In this document: in pieces, positions 15,574 to 24,900 of the stretch | How positions within the stretch are numbered: position 1 is the stretch's first letter | Layout of the letters: each line of letters begins with the position of its first letter | Assembly: GCA_038202665.1 (NCBI GenBank) | Contig: JBBRES010000003.1 | Location: 1 to 34,700, forward strand | From: Kapaibacterium sp038202665 | GTDB lineage: Bacteria; Bacteroidota; Ignavibacteria; Kapaibacteriales; Kapaibacteriaceae | Direction of reading: 5' to 3' | DNA length: 34,700 nucleotides | Made by a program: the position numbers and the translations under genes | Notes under the pieces: model-generated | Seen by the model: only the letters and a program-made list of their open reading frames with translations | Told to the model about the DNA's origin: nothing | Databases searched by the model: none

Positions 15574-16770
15574 TCATTTCATTACCATTTTCAATCTGAT
15601 CACTCCACCACATTGCATCTGTACGAGTACAGGTGCATTTGGAAGATGATCACCGGTGATCACCATAGTCTGTTGATCGCCACGTGGAACGAATGGAATT
15701 CGTTCGCCCAACAACGTGAACACTTCTACTGACTCTGGTTGCCCATGAAGAGACTGGATGATGATGTCACCACCAATTGTGGTGCACCATGCAGTCCCTT
15801 CATCAACAACCGTCTGAAACACTGACGTTGCCAACGTCTTATTCTTAATCTCACATGTACTCATCGTGTCTGTGTTCTTGGCAACTCGACAATAACAACT
15901 GTCAACAATTCTAGTAGTTACATGAACAATTGCTCGCTTACTACTGTCGTTCGTTAGTGAACGGATACTTACTCGAAACTCTGTCGCAACGCTCTGTGCT
16001 TTCACAGTCCAAACGAATGTCGATGTGTCGGATGTCAGAACAGTCGAGATCAATGTAAACGTCGTGTCCGGTACTAATGGTTGAATACTGTCGATTGTAA
16101 AAGCTCCCGCATGTACCATTTGCAGCGTGCACTCTACAAGACCCTTTGTGATTCCTGGCATTTTCAACGTTAGTGGTAAGGATATCGATGAGTCCTTTCC
16201 AGAAACGATGTAGTTGCGTTGTTGGAACACTGAAGCGATATCGTCAGTGACTGTTCCCTTTGCGATCGTTCTCACGATGCCAGAAACGCTGTTTGAATAC
16301 TGTCGACGAAACTCACTGTTAAAGAGAACCTCGTCAAGTGAAACAGTGCTCGTATCTCCGCAGCCGCCTTTGAACTGCCCTTGAAAAGCAATCAGCGGTA
16401 GGTTTCCTCTTGCATGCTTTAAGATGGATGCTCCACCAGCATAGCAAACGCCGCCTTGATCCTTTGGACGCCAGACCGGACCGAGATCGCTCATTTGAGC
16501 AGCAAGTGTGCCTGTCGTAAGCATGTCTGTAAAGACAAGCTTAGTTGTGTCGTACTTTAAAAAGATGTCAAAGGACATGAGTGAGTCTGAAAAGTAGATC
16601 TCGCCAAGGTTGACGTAGATCAAGAACTTCTGATCACTCTGCGAAGAGCAAACATTAATCGTCTGCTGTGATGCAATGACGAGTGTGTCCGCGGCTGCCG
16701 AGGGTAAGCTGCTGACCGCCCAAAGGACGGTCAGCAGACTTATGATCCTCAACAATTTTTCAATCAACAC
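15574..16770 (-). CDS. Exported cohesin-like protein with degenerate sorting domain (398 residues)
   Basis: An exported protein of unknown function. It starts at a GTG, giving MLIEKLLRIISLLTVLWAV and a signal peptide ending around SAAA (residue 27). Residues about 30-165 resemble a cohesin-type sandwich (FLIYVNLGEIYFSDSLMSFD, then KYDTTKLVF). The tail VEVFTLLGERI, then LPNAPVLVQMQCGGVIRLKMVMK, follows the T9SS type A pattern but lacks the PNP motif and Gly-Tyr pair, so it looks degenerate. It has more Cys than its neighbours. It starts 8 bp after the stop of the 680-residue cargo and ends 30 bp before the 1031-residue cargo. The GTG has no Shine-Dalgarno sequence, so translation may depend on the upstream gene. 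Confidence 0.75.
   Translation of the reverse strand: MLIEKLLRIISLLTVLWAVSSLPSAAADTLVIASQQTINVCSSQSDQKFLIYVNLGEIYFSDSLMSFDIFLKYDTTKLVFTDMLTTGTLAAQMSDLGPVWRPKDQGGVCYAGGASILKHARGNLPLIAFQGQFKGGCGDTSTVSLDEVLFNSEFRRQYSNSVSGIVRTIAKGTVTDDIASVFQQRNYIVSGKDSSISLPLTLKMPGITKGLVECTLQMVHAGAFTIDSIQPLVPDTTFTLISTVLTSDTSTFVWTVKAQSVATEFRVSIRSLTNDSSKRAIVHVTTRIVDSCYCRVAKNTDTMSTCEIKNKTLATSVFQTVVDEGTAWCTTIGGDIIIQSLHGQPESVEVFTLLGERIPFVPRGDQQTMVITGDHLPNAPVLVQMQCGGVIRLKMVMK
16709..16737 (-). other. Perfect 10-bp stem-loop within the signal-peptide codons
   Basis: CTGCTGACCG (16709-16718) and CGGTCAGCAG (16728-16737) form a perfect stem with a 9-nt loop, 33-62 nt after the GTG of the 398-residue gene. There is no T-run after it, so it is not a standard terminator. 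It could modulate translation of the gene, or be chance. Confidence 0.4.
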
Positions 16771-16778
16771 GTAACGAC

Positions 16779-18821
16779 TTAGCGAACAACTGTCATTGTG
16801 GTAGTTGTGCTGAATGTGTTACCGTCTACGCGAACCATGTATGCGCCGGCAGAAACCGTAGCACCAGATGCGTCGCGACCGTTCCACTCAACATTGAACA
16901 TACCATTCGACACTTGACCGTTGAATACCGTGTTCACCAACTTGCCAAAGGCATCGTAGACACGAACTGTGTATACGCCACCAACTGGTACGTTTACTGT
17001 GATCGATGCATTCGACGTCATTGGGTTTGGATACGCGACGATGTTCTCGCCAGCCTTCATTTCGATGTTTTGAATCGTTTGATTCGACTTGTTTACATCG
17101 TTGAAGCGAATGCCGCTGAATGTATAGGCGTCTTGTTCCTGGACAGTAACGTATGCAACTGGAGTTGACACGTCGAAGGAACCATTACCTGTTACAACTG
17201 CGATTGCATTGCTATTGTCGATATCAACGTTGCCATTCACAGCGCTAACTGGATTGACATTGACGATCTCGCTATTAGATACAAACTTGACTGCAAACAC
17301 ACCTTCGTGCGGATTGTTCAAGTAGACAGGAATACGTGCCAAACCATTGCCAAGCTTTACAGGAGTTCCAAATGCCACATTGTCTGCAGAGATGGGTCCA
17401 GTAGTCTTACCAAAGTCAGGTCCAGTCGTATCGTTGTCCTTGATCCATGGAAGCATTGGAAGACGACCGCTCAAGTATCGCATGATAAGAGCCGCATCAT
17501 ATTCGTTTGCTTCATAGTAGATCTGCGTCAGGTTACTGACATCTGGAGCACGACCACCTGTACCATAAAGGCCATCGCCCTCATAGTACACACGTAGTAC
17601 TTGCTTGCTCGTGAACTGATCCACATCAATCGTACGACGCCAAATAATGATGTTTGGCGGCACTGGATTCTGGCCCACGTTCGTGGAGCAGCATGTGAAA
17701 TCAGGATTCAACGTTGTGTAGTAGAAACGACCGGAGTGATTCACATCACCCTGATACGCTTGACGCTTCCATACGCTATCGAGCGGACGGTTTGTTACAA
17801 TCGAGCGCATGATTACTCGTGCATCACCCGATGTTACACGGCGGTTTTGGGGAAGGTTCTCGTGACGAGCGCCACGGGCTGCAGATGTGTCTGCATCACC
17901 ATAGCCCCACGTGTCGAACGTGAAACGAACGATACCAGAGAAGCGGATGACAGCATCCGAGCGGCCGCCAGAAGGCTGCCAGCGAGTTGTGCTGTCGGTA
18001 CGTGTGCTTGCTCCAACATTTGGAACCCACACAAGACCATTCCAGAAGTCTGCCAAGTAACCAGGGAAACCACCGTTACCCTTGATACCAACAGTTGCAC
18101 CACGTGTTACCACAGTAGTGTTGTTTGTATAAGGATTGCCAGCAATTTGACCATAAGCGAATTCAATATCGCCTTGGAAATTGTTGTCCGCACTTGTCTC
18201 ATAGAGACGAGCTTGGAAATTGCCAACGCTTGAATTCACAGTTTGATCGTTGATGTTTAGGTTCTTCCACTGAATAACGATACAGCGGCGAACCGGCTTG
18301 ATAGTATCACAGTTCTCATCGCGATCAACATCATACACCCATGAGATCTCGGCAGGCATGTAACCTGCATTGATGTCTCCTGCTGTACGCAGACGGTGAT
18401 CACCCCAAAACGGAGCGATTACGTTATCTGGATACGAAGCTGAGTTGATGAAGAGACCATTTGGTTGTTTCGCAGGAACAAGTTTCGTGCCTTCAAAGGT
18501 CGCGAAGCCGTTAATGCTTACATAGAGTCCAAATCGCTCTGCATTGTTGAAGTTGAATCGGAAACCTGATGGGAATGGCAGATATTGATAACCGTCATCA
18601 AGATCTACAACGTTTGTTGGCGGCAGCGTGAAGCTACCTGGTGCCAAAAGGATTTTGTTCGTTCGCGAAATAGGGCACGCATCGATATCACGATACGGGC
18701 GACCTACGACGAGTGTTGGCTGGCGAAACTGGTTCGTGATCGTTTGCGCCATGCCATCCACGCCGCCTATCGCGAGAGAACAGAGTACGAGTGCCGAAGC
18801 AATCAATACCTGTCTTTTCAT
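16779..18821 (-). CDS. T9SS-secreted protein with NIDO-like, dockerin-like and cohesin-like segments (680 residues)
   Basis: An exported surface protein. The signal peptide is likely cleaved after Ala25 (GMA|QT). Residues about 60-300 resemble nidogen-type (NIDO) modules: YVSINGFATF, then NVIAPFWGDH, then CIVIQWKN. Two dockerin-like stretches follow: SGDARVIMRS with GDVNHSG (about 330-365) and YDAALIMRYLSGRLPML (about 445-460). A cohesin-like sandwich lies at 480-560 (ARIPVYLNNPHEGVFAVKFV). The last 80 residues are a T9SS type A sorting domain: VAYPNPMTSNASI, VRVYDAFGKLVNTV, SAGAYMVRVDGN, ending MTVVR. The ATG at 18821 has GGAG 5 nt before it; an upstream in-frame ATG at 18845 is less likely. 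Module names are by eye and tentative. Confidence 0.82.
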   Translation of the reverse strand: MKRQVLIASALVLCSLAIGGVDGMAQTITNQFRQPTLVVGRPYRDIDACPISRTNKILLAPGSFTLPPTNVVDLDDGYQYLPFPSGFRFNFNNAERFGLYVSINGFATFEGTKLVPAKQPNGLFINSASYPDNVIAPFWGDHRLRTAGDINAGYMPAEISWVYDVDRDENCDTIKPVRRCIVIQWKNLNINDQTVNSSVGNFQARLYETSADNNFQGDIEFAYGQIAGNPYTNNTTVVTRGATVGIKGNGGFPGYLADFWNGLVWVPNVGASTRTDSTTRWQPSGGRSDAVIRFSGIVRFTFDTWGYGDADTSAARGARHENLPQNRRVTSGDARVIMRSIVTNRPLDSVWKRQAYQGDVNHSGRFYYTTLNPDFTCCSTNVGQNPVPPNIIIWRRTIDVDQFTSKQVLRVYYEGDGLYGTGGRAPDVSNLTQIYYEANEYDAALIMRYLSGRLPMLPWIKDNDTTGPDFGKTTGPISADNVAFGTPVKLGNGLARIPVYLNNPHEGVFAVKFVSNSEIVNVNPVSAVNGNVDIDNSNAIAVVTGNGSFDVSTPVAYVTVQEQDAYTFSGIRFNDVNKSNQTIQNIEMKAGENIVAYPNPMTSNASITVNVPVGGVYTVRVYDAFGKLVNTVFNGQVSNGMFNVEWNGRDASGATVSAGAYMVRVDGNTFSTTTTMTVVR

Positions 18822-18865
18822 AAGGACTCCAAGGTTACAAGACATTGTTTTCGATGGCGAAGAGA

Positions 18866-18894
18866 TGGGTCGGTGTGAACTTCACACCGACCCA
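18866..18894 (-). other. Perfect 14-bp stem-loop between two cargo genes
   Basis: TGGGTCGGTGTGAA and TTCACACCGACCCA form a perfect 14-bp inverted repeat around one base (in RNA, about 12-13 bp with a 3-5 nt loop), just after the stop of the giant cargo gene. The following minus-strand sequence (TCTCTTCGCC) has no T-run. It may stabilise the upstream mRNA end or allow partial termination. Confidence 0.6.
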
Positions 18895-18902
18895 ACTTCA
18901 TG

Positions 18903-21900
18903 TTAGCGGACAAGTACGATCTGTTGTGTGACGGAGCGAGTACCATCGCTGATGCGGCAGGTGTAAACACCATTTGCAAGAGCAAGGCCATTCGATGATC
19001 CGTTCCATTCGACCATGTGACGACCAGCATCAAAGGTGCTCTTTGCAAGCGTTACAACCTTTGTACCAATTGCATCATAGATCTCTACAGACACCAATTG
19101 TGAAACCGGTGTGCTGAACGTGATCATCGTAGACTCACTGAATGGATTCGGAGCTGCCGATGTGATCGCGAGATCAGCAAGTGGAGCCTCTGTTTCATTC
19201 ACTGCAGTTGTAAAGTCATACACGATGATGAAGCCCTTGAGAGCATCGCGACTGATGACGAGCGTGTCACAGCTACCATCGGTCCTGTGACCAATGTCGG
19301 CTGCTGAGCGACCATTACCTGTCTTCATGTTATAGCTGAACAGTGCGCCATTGCTGATGTCGTCGCGGATGTAGTACGAACCTGGGTTCTGTGCATCCAC
19401 TGCTGGAATAGCAGAACGACACCATGAAACTCGAACTGGATATGTCGCAGAACTCTGTCCAGTTTCACCACCACCTTGGAAGCGAGCACGATAGATCGCT
19501 TCGCCGGCTGTGTTGCTATAAGGATAGATGTTGCGAAGAACACCATTGCGATTCGGTATCGTCCAACGAGCGTCAAAGACGTCAAGGTACGGTACTGGTG
19601 GCAATTCGTATTCACAGTAGTTCGAATCAAGTTGACCGAAGGATCCATTTTCATCACCGCGAGTTGCTGTCTCTGTTCCGCCAACACCGAAGACAAGGAC
19701 TTGGAATGCACCAAGGTTGTTCTCGACGCGAACTGGAGCAGTGAAGCGTGTAGTTGCAGACACAGAAACTGCGTAGGACAATGTGTCCTTTGCACCCGAT
19801 GCATCTTCAACCACGATTCGGATAATAACACGACCATTAACTGGTGTAGCTACCATCTTGTCTGTTGAGATAACAACAAGCTGTGTATCTGCAATTGGGC
19901 TCTTCAGTTGGTTTGGCGTTACTGTCCATGTGCCCTCTGTTGGCTCAAGTACAGTGAACGTCAATGTTTCGTTACCAGATTGCTTACGAAGAAGATCAAG
20001 GTCTGCCACACGGATGGTATCCGAATATGCCTGGTCTTTATCAACGCAACGAATAATCGGCGAAGAGAAGAGACGTGGATTGTGGTTGTGATACCTGATG
20101 GTCATCGGGAGCGTCTTGATTGCACGCAAACCACCGCGGTCTGTAACAAGTACTGTTACATTGATCGATGTGTCTGTGCGAGGAAGATCTGTAACGCGTG
20201 GTGTACCGTACAGCAAACCACTAACGCGATCGATCTTCAACCAAGCTGGAGTTGTCTTGCGTGTAGAATCAAGTGCGATCGAACCTGCCTCAGAGAAGTA
20301 GGGATCGACGGCAATTGTTGTACGTGTTTCGTTTGTGTAAATCAGTTCGTAATCCTGTGCCTGTCCGAAGTTCGGGTCATAGACCTTGATACGGCGGCTA
20401 GAATCAAGAAGTTGAATGTTGTAGTCTTCATCCTCGAGTGCGTCTGGAAGTGATTCCGTAACAATCGTAGGTTGAACATTCACGAATACACGACGTGTCA
20501 TGTAGTTGAGACCACCGTGACCATCATTGACGACAAGTGTGACGAGTGAGTCAACATTAAGAGCGCCGTTCACTTGACCGATTGGCGTCAGGATCTGACG
20601 TGCTTCGTCGGCAGCGATACGTACGTTCATGCGACCCATTGATGTAAAGTCTGCTGCCACTGGATCGGCAACACTGCTTGCATTGTACTTGCGCAAGTAA
20701 CGGCTGGCCATCCAAATTGGACGTGCCTGGAGTACTTCATCAAGTGTTGTATCACCTGGTGCTTGGCGGATAGCAGTCGACATAAAGCCGTATGCCGTCT
20801 TACCATATCGGAAGTCCCATGGGCCGAACTTCTGAACGATTGCCCGGTTGTTGTCAACTGCTGCATTGTCTTCGAACTCATCATCTGTATTCACGTCAAG
20901 CATGAATCGAAGTGAATCCGTGAGATTGGCAACGAACTGAACATTCAGATCATCCGGCTGCTGTGTTGGTGTGGCTGCTGGATCATTGTAGCGCTCATCG
21001 ATGATGGCGTTAGGAGCAATGAGGAAGCGACCAACACGGGAAACCGTTGGTGTCATACGAAGTGTGTCAATCCAAACACCGTTCTTGAACGAGTTTGTGT
21101 CTGTTGTCGTTGGATCGAGAACGATCGTTACGTCACCAGTGAGCATGCTTGTGTATTGCTGTCCACCCGTTGTTGGCTTGTAGGCCCAAACAAAGCGTGG
21201 CATGCTGTCTACAACATGAATGTGGAAGCGGTATGACACAGTGTCCATCCAAGCAAAGTCAACTGTATCCTGCTGCAAGTAGCGAGCATTCGTATTGGAC
21301 TGATTGCGTTGATCAAGTGGAATCGAGTTGTTGTCGTATGCTTCAGCATGGAAGTAGCTCGGATAGAGATACATCCAACGGCTAATCACATCTTCAGAAA
21401 TACCGGATGCACGAAGACTGTCGACGATCTCGATTGATGGTGGGAAGTTCTTCGCTACTACGCGAACTTCTTCGCCACCTGGAACGATGTACGGGTTGAT
21501 AGGACGACCACGAAGCATACGATAGCCTGTAGCTCCCCACTTCGTGCCGTTCACTCCAGAAGCATTACCTGCTGTTACCAGCGTGTCACGCAACCAGTAC
21601 TTCAATGCTGAGTTCTGATCTGTGATGCTCCAATCATAGGAGAGATACGAACCGAAGGTTGAATCCATGACTGAACGTGGATCATAGAAGCGGTTCACGT
21701 CAACGGCTGTGATCGTAAAGATCGAGTCGCGCTCTGTGTAATCAAGTGCAGCAATCGGAGTACCCGTAGAATCTGCAGGGTATGATGCTGGCTCGAAGAA
21801 CCACTTACCGTCATTCTTTGGTGTGTAGAGACGATTCTCCGTAACAAACACGCGATTGCGCATTTCAGGAATCGTCAGGTTTCGCAACGTGTCTGCAGAT

Positions 21901-24900
21901 CCCGTAAAGACAGGAGGTGTTGTCGTGTTACCAACCGTGAAGGTCAAACCACCATCAAGTGCTGGTACAACACCAGCGCGCCATAGAACAGTACGCGAGA
22001 TAACCGATACTTGGTCACCTGCAATTACTGGAAGTGCGCGGTAGCGCTCACCACCAAAGTACGTTTCCTTGCTGCCATCTGAACCTGTGTTCGAGAATGG
22101 AAGACCCGGGCGATTACCAAGGCGGAAGCCTGCACCACCAAGTTCACCAGCTACGACTGAACCATCCCAACGGCGACCTGCAAGTGCTGCTGAATCTTCA
22201 GCTGCAGCATTGCGTGCGATACGCTGAAGAAGCGTAGCGCCAGTACCATAACTGGACAGGTTCTCATAGGAACGGCGAATGTTTGGATCACCACCATTTG
22301 TGGAATCTGGCACAAGTTCTACACGTGCACGGAAGACCGTGTCTGTGAGTGTCTTCTGCATCATGTTTACGCGGATGTAGTCACCCGTGCGCTGATTGAT
22401 CACGAAGAATACTGTCTCGTTGATCGCACGGCGGTCATTGTTGCTGATTTCAGCTGTTTGACCGTAGTCTGCACGAGTTTCCAAGAACAGTGGGTATCCA
22501 ATTGGATGATCACCAATGAACTCTGTCTGAACCTTTGCGATGTATGGATACATCTCCGCATCGAATGGATTGCGCGTTGTGCGCTTTACATACTTGAGGT
22601 ACGAAGGTTGTGTAGAGTCCATGTATGCACGAAGCACAGGTGGAATACCTACTGCAAAGTCTTCGATTGGCGACATACGACGACGTGAGTAGTCTGCCGT
22701 CTTGATGTCTGTTCCCTTATCGAAGATATCGTAGATACGACCTTCCATCAAGAGCGTGTCAGGGAAGGAATAGATCGGGATTGCCTTGTACTGATAGTAC
22801 CAGGTTGACTCGAAAGGACCTTGCTCTGTTGGATTGTTCGTTGCAGTACGCATGAAACGCATGTGCGTCTTACCGTTACCTGCAATGAAGAAGCTCTCTT
22901 GAATACGTTGGAACGTATTGTTCGCGGAAATCGGAAGGATCGTCTGAACGTTCGCTTCCGTGCGACCCCAGTAGTTGCCACGAAGCGTGTCAACACCACC
23001 GAAGCCTACGCCCGTTGTACCTGCAAGAACACCCTTGGTGTCGTATGCATCTGGCAAACGGATGATGAAGCGTGCGTCATTGTCGTAGATCGAATTTGAA
23101 GCTGTGCTGAATGTAGACCATGGGAGTGGACCCGTGATTTCACCATAAAGAACTGCACCAGCAAGGTCGCTCGAAACAATGTTCTCGCTATTTACAAGTG
23201 GTCCAGTTACGGTGTCTACATTACGACCGATTGGCGATGTGGCACGGTTGCCCGTTACCAAACAACGCTGAAGGGCGATCTTAAGATCATAGTTATCGGA
23301 GTAGATGGCAGCACCACTATACGCAGAATTGTTCTGCATACGAACGCGATCCATCCAAACCGTATCTACACGAATACGAACAGAGTCCAAAATGTAAATC
23401 GCTCCACCAAGTCCCGTTCCATTCTCACGAATGGTCGTTCCTGGATGAAGAAGATTACCGTTTGCACCCTTTTGCGTTGTTCCATTACCTTGACGTGCAG
23501 GGTTTGGATACGCCATGTTGTCATAGAAGCGTGTAAGCATGCGCTCATCAGCTTTTGGTCCAGCAACGAGCCCTGTAAAGACAGCGTCATTTACTGTGTA
23601 GTCTACAACAACACCCGTTGCGTCGATGATTGGTGTTGCAAGGTCTGTGAAGAAGAAGCGCTTGCGAAGAAATGCATCCGGTGTAACCATGGCAATAGCG
23701 CCACCATTACCGTTGTATGACTTGTTCGAGCGGAATTCTACACCCTTGACCATGTTCAGATCTGCATTTACCGTGTACAATCCACCACCACCACGTACAT
23801 ATGGCTTCATCGAATCAGCAATGTTTCCAGTGCTGTTCGTGATGAAGTGTGCACGTACGAAGCGCATCGAACGACGGCTTAGGGAAAGATTCAGCGGAAG
23901 TGCAACCGCAATCGCACCACCAGAATAACCCGATGTATTGCTTGAGAACTCGACACCGTAGTTTGTACCGTAGACCCACAAAGGACCTGCTGCACCACCG
24001 GCGCCATAGACCATCGGATTACGTGCAGCGTAGATGGCTCCACCTTCCGTAATGGCCTTGTTCATTTGGAACTTGATGTTGAAGCCGTAGTTACGAGCAA
24101 CAATCACGCCGTCCGAGCCACCAATCCATGGGGATGGAAGGATGTCTGTGGATGCTTCGACATAAACAGCACCACCACGACCCGACTCGTTAGCCGAGAA
24201 GAGCGTTGATGGATTGTTGTCGAGACCACCGCGGATCTGCAATTGACCAGCCGTAGCACTCGTATAGATGGCTCCACCTTGTGAGTAGTTGCCAACAAAT
24301 TCTGTCGGTGTTGTGATGTTCGTGTTCGAGATGTACGGTGTTACCGTCTTGTTCGACGTGTAGCGACCAGCAACGATCAAGTGCGTGCCTGTACCATCAA
24401 GGTAAAGAGCACCACCACGAGCACCATTTGAACGGATACCGTTCAACAATTCGGTTGACTGGCGGTTCTCGGCGTAGTTGCCTGTGAACTCAACCGTGTC
24501 TTTACCTTGGAAGTCGTTGATACCAAGACCAACAATCATCGTTGAGCGACCCGAAATGTACAAGGCGCCACCAAATGCATCGTTCTTCTTTGAACGATCT
24601 TCGAATGGACGCGTAGACGCGCGTGTTGCAACATCTGTCACAACGCGAATATTGCCGATACGAACCGTGTCCACATTTGCCAACAACACGCGGTTGCTGA
24701 TAAAGCGGATTTGGCGAATACGACCAAGGTACATTGCCAAACGTGCATCGTCAAGTGACTGGCGCTCTGTATCCGTGAAGGATGGTTCCGCTGCACTCGA
24801 GAACAAGTTGTCGATCGAAGGAATGTTTTGCTGAATTGGCTGGGCATTCACGACACTCGTAATGTACGGGTTCGTTTGCGCAGCGTACGGCTGAAGATTT

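Noticed and set aside
17601..18233. Plus-strand frame of 210 codons opposite the 680-residue cargo
   Set aside because: It lies opposite a gene with clear signal peptide and sorting domain, and it has many Cys and Arg typical of a shadow frame.
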